This document shows, piece after piece, positions 53,011 to 64,000 of a stretch of DNA of 64,000 bases. This DNA comes from Heloderma charlesbogerti (Eukaryota > Chordata > Lepidosauria > Squamata > Helodermatidae): NCBI GenBank assembly GCA_026122225.1, contig JANEZZ010002067.1, forward strand, positions 682,001 to 746,000, in the 5' to 3' direction. How positions within the stretch are numbered: position 1 is the first letter of the stretch; each line of letters begins with the position of its first letter. The position numbers and the translations under genes are program-made. Below the pieces are notes generated by a model. The model ran no database searches, was not told where the DNA came from, and saw nothing but the letters and a program-made list of their open reading frames with translations.

Positions 53011-54650
53011 AACATAACAACATAAGAAGAGCCATGCTGGGTCAGACCAAGGGTTCATCTAGTCCAGCATTCTGGTCACACAAGCACTACATGAGCGCAA
53101 CAGCACCTTCCCACCCATGTTCCCCAGCAACTGGTGTACATAGGCTCACTGCCTCTGGTACTGGCGGTAGCACATAGCCATCAAGACTAGTAGCCACTGA
53201 TAGCCTTTTCCTCCAGGAATCTGTCCAACCCTCTTTTAAAGCCATCCAAATTGGTGGCCATCACTACATCCTGTGATAGCAAATTCCATAGTTTAACTAT
53301 GTGCTGTATGAAGAAGTACTTCCTTTTATCTGTCTTGAATCTCCCACCGATTAGCTTCATCGGATGACCCTGGGTTCTAGTGTTTTGAGAAAGGGAGAAA
53401 AATGTCTCCCTCTCCACATTCTCCACACCATGCATAATTTTGTACATGTCTATCATGTCTCCCCTTACCCGCCTTTTTTCCAAGCTAAACAATCCCAGCT
53501 GTTGTAACCTTGTCTCATAGGGGAGATGCTCCAGCCCCTTGATGAGTTGCCCTTTTCTGCACTTTTTCCAGCTCTACAATATCTTTTTTTAGGTGTGGTG
53601 ACCAGAACTGTACACAGTACTCCAAGTGTGATAGCACCATAGATTTGTATAGGGGCAGTATGATATTGACTGTTTTATTCTCACTTCCTTTTCTAATTAT
53701 GCCTAACATGGAGTTTGCCTTTTTTACAGTGGCCACACACTGGGTTGACATCTTTATTGAGCTGTCCACCACAACCCCAAGATCTCTTTCCTGGTCAGTC
53801 ACCGCTAGCTTAGATCCCATCAGGCTTTACTTGAAGTTGGGTTTTTTTGCCCCAATGTGCATCACTTTACACTTGCTTACATTGAACCGCTTTTGCCATT
53901 TAGATGCCCATTCTCCCAGTTCGGAGAGCTCCTTTTGGAGCTCTTCACAATCCCTTTTTGTTTTAACCACCCTAAATAATTTGGTGTCATCCACAAATTC
54001 GGCCACTTCACTGCTCACTCCTAATTCCAAATCATTTACAAACAGGTTGAAAAGCATTGGTCCTAATACAGATCCCTGTGGGACCCCACTATTTACTTCC
54101 CTCCATTGGGAGAATTTACCATTTATTCCTACTTTCTGCTCTTTAACCAGTTACTGATCCATAAAAAGACCTGTCCTCTTATTCCATGACTGCTAAGTGT
54201 GCTCAGGAGTCTTTGGTGAAGGACTTTGTTTACTTGGAGTCCTGGACTTCCAAAAGGCTTTTGACAATGTCTGCTGGATCACCCTTGTCTCCATGTTTAC
54301 TGAAACTCTCAAAGAACTCTAAAAGGTTAGTGAGACAGGACTTACCTTTACAGAAGCTGTGTTGATTCTTTTTCAGCAGGGCTTGCCCTTCTATATGCTT
54401 ACTAATTTTATCTTTAATAACATCTTCAACCAATTTACCTGGAACAGGTGTTAAGCTAACCAGCCTGTAATTTCCCAGATCCCCTCGGATCCTTTTTTGA
54501 AAATTGGTGTTACATTGTCCATCTTCCATCCTGTGGTACAGAGGCTGCTCTTAGAGACATGTCACATATTTTGGTTACAAGATCAGCAATTTCATATTTG
54601 AGTTCTTTGAGATCTCTAGGATGGATACCATCTGGTGATTTATTTGCTTC
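53011..54650 (-). pseudogene. CR1 LINE, 3' half, AACATAAG-tailed subfamily
   Basis: From the tail aacataacaacataagaaga the minus strand encodes, across frame breaks: NYRLVSLTPVPGKLVEDVIK, MLFNLFVNDLELG, FVDDTKLFRVV (FxDD RT site), KWQKRFNVSKCKVMHIGAKK, DQERDLGVVVDSSIKMSTQC, LEYCVQFWSPHLKKDIVELE, FSLEKRRVRGDMIDMYKIMH and LWNLLSQDVV. This covers the RT palm to the C-terminus of CR1 ORF2. 5'-truncated at about 54650. Confidence 0.88.
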
Positions 54651-56247
54651 AATTTATCAATAAGGAACAGGGCAGCTGGGTATTCTCAGATGGCCATTCA
54701 TCTATAAAATAAATGGGAAGTTATATTCTATCTCAGAGTGAGTAGGTAACGTGTTGCCCATGGGCACCAATGCATCCCCACTCCCAGACACCTTTCTTGG
54801 TTCCTGCCAAGGTGTCCTAGCCCCCCCAGTTGTTTTTTTAAAAACAAAATTGACATATTTTCTTATTGGCAGCTAGCATAGCTGTGCATTAGGTTTATGT
54901 TGGTGCAGAAAACTGTATTCAAAGGAGTTTTTAGCATGTTGGGGCTCAGACCCCATCCCTGCCTTCTACTCAGTCTTTTGGGCCGGTTACTTGTCCTTTG
55001 TCACTTCTTCCATGGCAGCCGTATTGTGGTAGTGCCCAGGACAGTTTCTCAAATTGCCAAATGTGCCCACAGCCCAAACAGGTGTTCTGTTTACAGTCCA
55101 TTATGCCACTCCACAGATTGTGAAGACAGACAACCAGGCCGTAGCTGGAGAAGTTAAGAACATTTTGTGCTTATGGAGCTAGATATCCAGCATTCTCTTT
55201 TCCAATTGACATTCTATTTCGCGTTGACTTTCAATTGATATTCATTGAGACAACTATCTACCAATCACCTTTCTATTTTATTTATACTTTGCTCATCACC
55301 ATAGCATCTGAGTACCTTACATAAATCAGCAAATGCATAATCATTTGGTGGATATTTATGCAAATGCATTATTCATTTTGCACATCCCTTCAATCTAGCA
55401 GTTTATATGTGCACTAAAAAAAAAGGTAATCTTTCTCATTAATTCTATGTGCTTTGCTACTGCTCCCATTAATTATAACAACTGGCTTTTTGTGTTTTAT
55501 TTTTAACTTTTGCTTTTCTTGATGATAACCAAATTTCAGCTGTAAAAATTAATAGGCACTATAACAGTATTGTGACGTTCTCAGCAAGGAAGCCATCTCA
55601 TAAATGTACTGAGTATTCCATAATAAAGTAAAAGACAATAATTCACAAATATTTTAATCCATTTAATATTCTCATATTTATCAAAAAGCCAAGCTACAAG
55701 GATCTGGAATGCAAACTGTATAAATATCTTCCCCTTTTGGGGTTGTACTTTCTGCTGTCAGAATCATCCAAGGCTCACTGCATCATCAGTAATGTATTAT
55801 TAGTAATCAGAATAAGTGGTGAGACTTCCAAAAGGGCAATTGTAAGAAGGCCCAGAAACCTTGAGCAGGAAGTCTCAGCCACTCCCTTCCTAAACCATGC
55901 TGAAGCCAGTCTTGTAAGAGCAGATCTACAGCAGACAAGGTATAATCTTTCCTCTAACCTACCTAATACCTGCAAGTGCTTTATCTTAATGTAAAAATGG
56001 TGGTAGTGGGGGGGGGTTGGGGGGGATCTCTGGAGTACTTTTCACAAGAAGCAGCTGTGGAACATGGATTGAAACCCACAGGGCTGGAGGCAGGAGTTTG
56101 AGCTTTACGTAGACCCAGCAATTAACAAAGAGAGAGAAAGGCACTAAAGTAAAACTTTTATTTTTATCTTACTGGGCAGTCAAGTACGAAGAAGTGCACT
56201 AGCTTAAAGCTCAGCACTGCCTCAACACTGACTGTTCAGATGGCAGT
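54651..56247. other. Unannotated stretch
   Basis: AT-rich, with no gene or repeat recognised. A G-run lies near 56008-56022. Confidence 0.5.
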
Positions 56248-56345
56248 GGTGCAGTGCAATCTTATGCATGTATACTCAGACATAAGCCCCGCTGGGTTCA
56301 ATGGGACTGATTCCCAGGTAAACGAGTATATGATTGCAGCCTCAG
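56248..56345. mobile_element. Short AATCCTA-type MITE
   Basis: The phrase agtgcaatcttatgcatgta, then ggttcaatgggactgattcc, then gagtatatgattgcagcctc gives inverted, drifted halves. Confidence 0.65.
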
Positions 56346-56661
56346 AGCCATATTAATCCCAAAATGCAGTGAAACAGTGAAGCAATACAAGAGATTGGCA
56401 AGAAAGGGAAGAGTGAGATTTCTATGTCACAGTACCAGGTACTTTAGAAAGCACATGCAGTTTGGAGAGCTAAAAATGGCCTCATTGGGATAGAACTGTG
56501 TGACACACTGGATCACCAGCTGTAGGAGCAGCTGCTCTGAGATGGTGACCTTACCTTAAGCAAATGCCTGAATATACTTGGGCAGCAGCTAAAACCCAGC
56601 TAAAAACCCTGCACTCTGTATATAGTAAAAAACAAACTCCCAAGATCAACCCAGGAACAAG

Positions 56662-56999
56662 TGAATCAAGGTCCTGCATCCGTTGTTAGCCGCATCTACT
56701 GTGGAGATAGCATGGACATCCCAGAGTGCAGGACACAGAATAATGGGCTCAAGTTACAGGAAGCCGGATTCCGGCTGAACATCAGGAAAAACTTCCTGAC
56801 TGTTAGGGCAATACGACAATGGAACCAATTACCTGGGGAGGTGGTGGGCTCTCCCACACTGGAGGCCTTCAAGACGAGACTGGACAGCTATTTGTCAGGG
56901 ATGCTCTGACTTGGATTCCTGCACTGAGCAGGGGGTTGGACTCAATGGCCTTGTAGGCCCCTTCCAACCCTACTATTCTATGATTCTATGATTCTATGA
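56662..56999 (+). pseudogene. CR1 LINE 3' end with C-terminal coding remnant
   Basis: The plus-strand frame reads GLKLQEAGFRLNIRKNFLTV, then RQWNQLPGEVVGSPTLEAFK, then TRLDSYL, the CR1 C-terminus. A 3' UTR (actgagcagggggttggact) and ATTCTATG octamers follow. Confidence 0.85.
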
Positions 57000-57004
57000 C
57001 AGAA

Positions 57005-57591
57005 AATCTTTCAAAGTGAGAAAAAATAATTCTCAAGGGGCTGTTTTGGACCCCTTCCAAGGTGAAGTGGAGGGGGCACAAAGGGACCTGAAGCAGGTCA
57101 GGGGTTCTCTGAAGCACTTGGTGTGCTTCAGAGCTTTGGCACCTCGGACCACCTGGGCACCTCCAGCTCCTGACCTGACATCGCCATCACCGCTGCTATT
57201 GCCACCGTCATCACCGCCACCATCAGCTTTTTGGTGGAAGTTGCCATTTTTTAAATGGCGACTCCCTGCAACAAGAGCCAGCGTGCGTCCAGGGCTCAGG
57301 AGCTGGCAGTGGTGGGCAGCAATGACGATGGCAGTTATAGTGGCGCTGGTGGCAGTGACAGCAGTGGAGTTTGTGGTAGAGGAGGAGGAGGCAGCCGCCC
57401 AGGTAAGGAGCTGGGGGTTTGTGTGGGGGCGTCGGAGGGGGCAAAGCAGGATCTGGATGGCTGAATCCCACTTCAGGTTTGGGGCCGAGTTGGGTTGGGG
57501 GCTCCCCAAATCAGCCCGAGCCGAATCGGGCCTGCCTCTGAAGGCACAAAGCGGCTTCCAAATCAGATTGGAGGGTCCCTGCACAGCCCTA
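57005..57591. mobile_element. hAT MITE remnant, left end lost
   Basis: The right end cctgcacagccctа-type terminus (GCACAGCCCTA, 57581-57591) matches the hAT copies at 8451 and 36654. The centre has a GCCATTTTTTAAATGGC palindrome (57243-57259). CAGGTAAGG at 57400-57408 faces the right end. The left end is not visible and a CR1 tail abuts it. A 217-codon frame crosses the element but has low-complexity content and no family. Confidence 0.55.
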
Positions 57592-60500
57592 GTAGAGAGG
57601 CAATTTTCATCTCTGCACTCCCCCGACTCTAAATTTTTGTTAGACAGTCATTTTCATGTATCTAGGTAGGGATCTGCTGAGGAGGAGGGGCAGAGGCTGA
57701 GGAAGGCTGGGGATAGCTTGTAACCCCACTTCCTCAGTCCCCTCTCCACCCACAGAACCTCCCCCTTTTCTTTCCATCTGAGGTCACCTCTGCGACCTCA
57801 CAGAGGCAACTGGCATGGTTCTCTCCTTGCTGGCTGCAAGGGGGACAGGGAGGGGAGCTCAGTCTCCTGGGTGTCTCCAACCTCAGAACATTGTCTCTGA
57901 CCATGGATCCAAGAATCCTAAGTATCCGATGGGCCCCCCGTGACTCTGTCTAGGGGCCATAAAATTGCTCTCCCCCTACACACACTTGCAGAGTGTGTGC
58001 AGGGTGAGGAGAGGCAAGGAACATGTATTTAAACATGTACAGGAGATGTACACAGTCCACAGACAGTGCTGAGGACACAGAAATTGTGACCATCTATCTG
58101 AGCCCTAGATTAAATCCAAACTCTTGGTACATCACCAACAACAGCCCTATTTGCCACAAAGTTATAGGGCAATGACCTGTGAGATTTAACAAGGCAGTGG
58201 AATGCCATGCAACCAAGAAGAGCACCATGAAGGAAGAATGGAAATGCAGTGTGCTTTGATAGAGAGCTAGGACAACACACTGACCCACTATCAGTTTGCT
58301 TATCACAGTGGAAGATTCCAGTGCCATTGTGTGAATCCGTTCACAAACAAAAGGGATACAGCAACATTGCAACAGCCAGGATTTGTGGATCCCTATCTGT
58401 AAAAATTAAAATAGCAAAAATAAAGTGAGGTTTTGCTCCAGTTCCTTTTATATTTTTATAAGACACGTGTGAAGAAAAATGGCTGCAGAAAAATGTAAAG
58501 AAATGGGCAGTGTCCTTGAAGTACAAAATGCAGGGGTCAAAGGAGTAATTTAGAAATTAAATCAAATGTAGTTTACAAAATAAAACCTGCTAGAATGATG
58601 TCAGGATGCACTCTCACTTCCATTTTCGGTGAGCGTCTCGTGGGGTTGCAATTCCATAGCAGGCTGCACATTAGAGCAGCATAGTTTGGTGAGACTGGAA
58701 TCTGGAGGTCATAATCCTATCCATCAAATTCTTCCTACCCAACACCTGTAAAACCTACATATTCCATCCACTCCAGTTAATTGTATGCTATGAGGAGAGA
58801 ATGAGATCAACTATGTCAGAAACATCTACAAGGTGAAGGTTCTAGTTTATGACAGCAGTATTCAGTGTATAATCCATACAATTGTCACTGAAGATAAAAT
58901 AAGCATATAAGATGTGTTAAGCCAAGTATCAGCAGGTATTGAAGCAAAATAAAGGGACAGGGAAGCCTCTCTAATGCTTAAAACATATCATGGATAGCTT
59001 TGTGAAAACCATGTAGCTGTAGACAGTCTAAGGAATGAATGGTTAACTGGCAGGCTGTTGGCCAGACCGGCCTCCAAGAAATTTAATTGGTCTCTTGGCA
59101 ACCATACACCCAGTGGAGGCTGGTGGTTCTGATGTCAGTGGGGTGGTGAATCTGCTCTGGGTTTCAGTCAGAACCAGTCAGAATTCTGAAGGATCTGTTC
59201 AAGGTGCTGAACAATATTCCCAAAATGGGTTCGGCACCTTGGACAGCTGCATTAAGAGTCCTGACTGGTTCTGACTGGAATCCGGAGTGGATTTATCACC
59301 CCACTAATGTCGGAGCCACCAGGCTCCACTGCATACACTTCCAAATTTTAATCAAGATGTGGTCAAATGTCCACTCCTTTACTTGTGACACAGAGAAATG
59401 TATGCTTATGTTTGTAAAAAAAAAAAAAAAAAAAGGATATTTCATTTTTTTAGTTCTCTTTATGACTTTGCATGGAGCATTTATGCAATATTTAAATGTG
59501 GATTATGTCTACATAATATGCCCCATAATTGTGAAGACTTTACCTTATGACGTGAACTTTATTATGCAGCCTCACTGCCTCTGGGGAGGCAGGGCAGTGG
59601 GGGAGTAAGCTTCCAGGACAAAAGAATTGAGTGGTCTTTGAGAACACAGATGTTTGGGAATCCTGGTGATCAAAAGTCTAAGAGTAGAGGGGACATGGGG
59701 ATATGCAACCTCCCCCTGTTGACCCAGAAAGTCTGAAAAGAGGTCGTAACTGCCCTTGGCGGTCCCCAGCCAAATGCAGGGCTGTAACAATGTTCAGCAA
59801 AACATGACTGCAATCTCTCTTTGTACCTATTTGTTCAACTGGGAAAGTCAGGGGGAGCGGGGGCTGAACTGGCATAGGCATCTTCATCCCCACGTCTCCT
59901 CCATGCTTAGATATCTGAATGTCTGGAGGGGCCTCTTGGATGCATAGCATTACATCCCCACAATATTCTTACCTTGCCTTTCTAATTTGATCTGAAAATG
60001 CTCTTCAAGGGCATCTCTTAATGTGCAGTTGTTGAAGGAAAAGGTTTGTCAGGTGTCACAGACTGTACTTGTGATGTATATTGTTACTAATTCTGATGAA
60101 AGATCAATCGCAAAAGAAGGTAAAGCAGAAGTGTTGACACAGAATGACCTGCATTGGATTATTCTGCATTTGGTTCATATCAGCAGATGACTCTGACCCT
60201 CATAGCTTTTTATTCAACTCTTTCAAAAGAACTAAGTCCAGACTGAACATCATATCGATGTGGAGATTTTATGTACATACTAAAAAGAATGATTGGTTCA
60301 CAAACGATATACTGCATGAGAGGGCAAAACTAACATTTAAACAAGGAAACGCTTTATGAAATGTCAGATTTTATTTTATTGTTACTGTTTCTTGTTTCTT
60401 TTTTCACTGAGTATGACATCTTGGTGTACTAAATCAAATACTGCATCTCCTGTGGGCACTTTTTGTTGATTGTCATTGCTTTTTGTTTGCCATGCAATAT

Positions 60501-60789
60501 AGGATGAATAATGCTGGCTTACCAGGGGCCTAGTGTGGCAAATTCCTTTCCTAGGTCCACCAACTCTCATTCCTTAGAGACGTCTCTCTACTCTGCTCCT
60601 ATGTAGGAGTTTAACAGCCAGTGGAAGCTAGAGACAGCTTTGCCTAGATGCCCATCTGTGACATCTTGGCAGCTTATCCAATCAGTGCCAGGAGCTTCAC
60701 CACCGTCACTGTCACCACTATCAACACCACACTCTTAATGCATTTTGTTAAACATGCTTATTTGCTTATGGCACTTTGCTCCAGATACC
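57592..60789. other. Unannotated stretch
   Basis: No gene, RNA or confident repeat. A poly(A) run is at 59416-59434. Frames are short and unrelated to known families. Confidence 0.5.
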
Positions 60790-61735
60790 TTAATGACCAC
60801 TCCCAGCAACTTCATATAGATATTAAACAACACTGGGGACAAGGTGGTACCCTGCAGAACCCATACCTCAGTTGCCAAGGAGCTGAGGATTAGTCACCCA
60901 GTGTTGCTTTCTGAAACTGACCCTGCAGGTAGGGCTGGATATACTGTAACACAGTGTTTCTAAAGCCCAAACCACTGAGTGGGTCCAGGAAGATACCATG
61001 GACAATGGTATCAAAAGCCAATGAGAGATCAAGCAGAATTAACAGGGTCCAACTCCTCCTGTCCCTCTCTCGATAAAGGTCATCCATCAGAGTGTCCAAA
61101 GCTTATTTAGTCCATTTACCAGCTGGAACCCAGACTGAAATGGGCCTAAATAACCAGCAGCCCCCAAGAATATGTGCAGTTGTCCATGCATGATCCTCTC
61201 AAGTACCTTCCCCAAGAAAGGAGTGGGGGTCATGACCAGGCAGTAGCTGTCAAATACCATTGGGTCCAGAATGAGTTTATTTAAGAGTGGCTGCACTGCT
61301 GCCTCCTTAAGTGCAGCATTTAGCACCCCTTCACATAAAGACACGTTCACCTCACTCTGGAACAAACTGGCAATACCCCCCCTCCCCAAGCTAGTAATTA
61401 TTTGCCAAGAAGGGCAAGGGCTGAGAGAGCACTTGGCTGTTTGCCTTGCTCCCAACACCTTGTCCATATCATCAGGCAGAAACAACTGAAATTGACATCT
61501 GCCTCCAATCACTGGAGTAGAAGCACCACCTCCATAGGCCCCCAGATCAGAATTATCCAAGCACATCCTTATCACAGCAAAACCTCAAGCACCCTCACCA
61601 CCCCCACTCACCACCCCCGCCCATATGCTCAGATCATGGGGGAGTGGGACTCAAACGCCCTTCTCAGGGGGCATCATGAGTTAGAGGCATGGGGGCTGCT
61701 ACTGCAGCACCATGCAGGCTGGCTTCGCAGGTAGG
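60790..61735 (-). pseudogene. L2 LINE fragment: central RT
   Basis: The minus-strand frames read SPCPSWQI, VQPLLNKLILDPMVFDSYCL, PFLGKVLERIM, GYLGPFQSGFQ, WTLLILLDLSLAFDTIVHGI (RT domain A with LDLS intact) and GFRNTVLQYIQPYLQGQFQ. It ends before the YADD region. Frameshifts are present and both ends are truncated. Confidence 0.85.
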
Positions 61736-61809
61736 ATAGGACTTAGTCATTCAGGCTGCTGGTAGCATGCATTCAAACAGGTAATTCAGTTAAAAATAGG
61801 ACACATACT

Positions 61810-61930
61810 GCATAAGAAGAGACTGCTAGATCTGACTAAAGTTTCATCTAGGCCAGCATTCTGTTTCCTACAGGCCCACCAGATTCCTTTGAAAAGGCTA
61901 CAAACAGGCAATGCTTGATCCAGGCTTTTA
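61810..61930 (-). mobile_element. CR1 LINE 3' fragment
   Basis: cataagaagagactgctaga, then aagtttcatctaggccagca, then ttctgtttcctacaggccca match the AACATAAG-tailed CR1 3' region at 18077 and 53011. Confidence 0.6.
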
Positions 61931-61934
61931 GCCC

Positions 61935-62058
61935 TTTTAGTGTGATTCACTGCCATTGTTCTTAATTACTCTGTACCATTTTATTCTTCTGGACTGTGTG
62001 CTGTTTTCAGTATTTTATTTTTTAAAACTGGGACATAAAATTGGATAATAAATAAATG
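61935..62058 (+). mobile_element. L2-type LINE 3' tail
   Basis: The phrase attttttaaaactgggacat, then aaaattggataataaataaa, fits a plus-strand LINE 3' UTR ending in AAAT. Confidence 0.5.
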
Positions 62059-62242
62059 AGGCAACGGGTATCCCACAGACACACTGCTGTTCCCTAGTAC
62101 CCGGTGGCATTCTGTCTCTGAACACATTGTTCCCATAGACTGTGCACCTTCGAAATATTCGATGAACGAAAATGCCCTTTTGGTTTTACATGTGGTGTTG
62201 ATTTTCCATGTGCACTCAAGCTCCAAAGCTGGAAAATTGCTG

Positions 62243-62280
62243 CTGTTTAGGGGCCAGAGTTGGAAGGGACCTTGGAAGTC
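62243..62280 (-). mobile_element. CR1 3' tail remnant
   Basis: gagttggaagggaccttgga, then agtcatct, is the core phrase of CR1 3' ends. Only about 38 bp remain. Confidence 0.45.
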
Positions 62281-62439
62281 ATCTCTGATTGCCACTGCAT
62301 CCATATAGGGAGATGCAAAAACAGGCTCGGCACCAGCATGTGAGCAACTGGGTTTTGTGGGGGAAGTGTGGGTGGCCATACTGAGCCATCCCATTGACTC
62401 ATCAAACCCAGTGCTCTCTCACTGACTAGCAGTGGCTTC

Positions 62440-62580
62440 TTAAGGGTCTCCAGCAGATGTCTTTCCCAGCCCTGCACATAAGATCCTTTTGGTAGCTAGG
62501 TCACAGATTGAACTCAGGACCTTATATATACAAAGCATATGATGCATCACTGTGCTTCCAAGGTGGTTTGCCAGATGCAT
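62440..62580 (-). mobile_element. tRNA-derived SINE, degraded
   Basis: The phrases gtctttcccagccctgcaca, cacagattgaactcaggacc and acaaagcatatgatgcatca resemble the minus strand of a tRNA-headed SINE (box B in the second phrase). Same family as 13714. Confidence 0.5.
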
Positions 62581-64000
62581 AACTGTGACATCCACATCAG
62601 CATTTTAGAGAAACAGGCACACACACTTTTGGGGACTAATTTTTAGCCAAATACTAGGAGACAGACAGTGTTGCCTCTCCTTCTAGCAAAAGACAGCTAC
62701 CATGTTGTCTGTCTGTCTGTCATTAAAATAATTCTGTCTTCTTGCAGATGCAACACCTAGTTCCCCAGAGAATGAGCAGGACACACCTTGACCAGCACTT
62801 CTTCCTACAAAATCCTTTTCATGGGCTCCTGCTTACTCAGGATAAGTGGGCAGGGGGGAGTTAAAAATGGTTCATATTGTGCACAGCATCTTGATTTCTT
62901 TTTTAAGAACGCTTCATCTTCACTGTGGAAATGGTACAAAATCAGCCTTTCCATTCCAAAGCAACTAATTATTTCCATCACACTGTGTCCAAAGATGAAA
63001 CTCTTTCGACTTCCTCCGTGTAATCTCCTGGCTGTGTGAGGTAGTGTTTTCAGCTCCAGAGGCACAGAACTACTTTGGGATGAAGAGAATGGATTAAAAT
63101 GTCCTTGCGTAAAAGATCTCTGAATAGCCCCCAGTGGTATGCCATGTACAAGAACTAAAAAGTGGAATAAAAAGATCACAGGAGGGTTGGACAGGACACT
63201 TGCTTGAGGCGAGAAGTGAACTGCAGTTAGTGCTCCTTGAGCTCAGCAGGTTGTGCTAGCAGCAGGCATCTGGGAGCTGAAGCAATAGCTGAAGGTACTG
63301 CACAGACCCAGCTCCCCCCCACACACACCATCTCTCATTATGCCTCTATACATTATGAGCACTGCTTGAACTCTTGGCCCTGGCCAGCAACAATGGGCAT
63401 TCAGAACACAGATGCCTGACTGAGGTTCTGGCCTCCTGTTGTTATCAGCTGCTCTCTTGGCAGGCACAGAAAATGTTCTGTGTCTATAGCCGAGTGCATT
63501 GTGATCCACGGTGTCAAGGATGTTCAGTTGTCTTTGAACTACAGCGGGGAAAGCATTCCTGTTATCTACACTTTTAGCATGGCAGTGGGATAAGGCGAAG
63601 GGGGAGGGCTACAATTTACCAGAAGGCAACCCATAATTCAATTACAGCGGTGGGAATGATAAATAACAACGGCAGGCCCGGGCTGCAAACATTTGTCATC
63701 GTTACCGTGGCTCTTGGCATTCTGCTGGTGGTGTTGCTAGGAGTCAAGGTTTTGCACGTCATTAGGGAGATGTGATTGTCTCTTTAAAAAACAGGAATCC
63801 CTTTTCCATTCTGTATGCAGCCTATACTGCAGGACCATGTCTGGTTTTGTGGAGCGGATGTAAAATTCCATTTGGGACAGGTGCCACACTTCCCTTTACT
63901 CTAGGCAGCTTGTGGCACATTCAAGACTGGCAAATGTATTCTTCACTAGGAATATGGCGAGTGCCTACCTGCGACTGGGAGTCCGGCAGGCTCCCCTGCG
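62581..64000. other. Unannotated stretch
   Basis: (TCTG)n lies at 62703-62721. The last 400 bp have even base composition, no repeat match and several homeodomain- and forkhead-like motifs (caattacagc, gataaataacaa), so they could be a conserved non-coding element. No gene recognised. Confidence 0.4.

Noticed and set aside
57016..57669. 217-codon plus-strand open frame
   Set aside because: It lies on a hAT remnant, has low-complexity Pro/Ser and Val/Glu runs, and an overlapping antisense frame of similar length. No family.

Overview
The window is repeat-dense vertebrate DNA, most likely from a squamate reptile (lizard or snake). The grounds are the co-occurrence of CR1 and L2 LINEs, a BovB/RTE fragment, tRNA- and 5S-headed SINEs, several hAT families and many short foldback elements. 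I recognise no host protein-coding gene, rRNA gene or functional tRNA gene. The coding sequence I can identify is transposon-derived and broken. All family calls are from memory of consensus motifs, not from a search.

The outstanding content is one family of non-autonomous DNA transposons, called NPE here (nested-palindrome element): 13 copies plus a fragment, about 10 kb in total. Each copy begins TAGGGATG and ends CATCCCTA. Eight copies have 8-bp target-site duplications (TSDs) matching at 7 or 8 of 8 positions, as expected for hAT transposition. The two ends differ. The L end reads TAGGGATGTCAGAGAATTC and carries a GGCCGAATGC/GCATTCGGCC hairpin. The R end reads inward TAGGGATGTACGAAAGTC and carries G/C-rich subrepeats. 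Between them lies a mirror-symmetric array of hairpins. Alpha has core TACGTAAATATTTACGTA flanked by GTGATAGGC/GCCTATCAC. Beta is GCAAATGGCGGC/GCCGCCATTTGC. Gamma has the alpha core with AGTC/GACT flanks. Delta is GGGAACGCAAATAGC and its complement. Long copies (about 760-950 bp) have the order alpha-beta-gamma-delta-gamma-beta-alpha, with extra alpha or beta units in some. Short copies (about 470-660 bp) lack gamma. Nearly every visible end also carries an outward-facing match to the 5' splice-site consensus (CAG/GTAAGT).

Layout. 1-3.7 kb: unannotated DNA, then MITEs. 3.8-4.6 kb: NPE-1. 5-7.7 kb: foldback elements and two hAT MITEs. 8.5-10.8 kb: a hAT element (copy 1) containing a 5S-headed SINE and NPE-2. 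10.9-14.9 kb: MITEs, an L2 fragment and CR1 tails. 17.2-18.0 kb: NPE-3. 18.8 to about 26.9 kb: a CR1 LINE on the minus strand, broken by NPE-4 to NPE-8 and a BovB piece. 27.4-28.7 kb: NPE-9 with NPE-10 inserted inside it. 31.5-35.9 kb: a near-complete minus-strand L2 with NPE-11 in its 3' part. 36.7-40.4 kb: hAT copy 2 with a perfect TSD, a BED-finger transposase relic and NPE-12. 40.4-51.0 kb: unannotated DNA, MITEs and LINE 3' ends. 51.1-52.1 kb: diverged NPE-13 followed by a CT-rich minisatellite. 53.0-54.7 kb: a second CR1. 56.2-64.0 kb: CR1, hAT, L2 and SINE fragments in otherwise unannotated DNA.

The nesting gives a relative chronology. CR1, L2 and the two hAT copies are older, NPEs entered them, and NPE-10 entered NPE-9. 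The two hAT copies act as each other's empty sites, which shows that the NPEs moved as discrete units.
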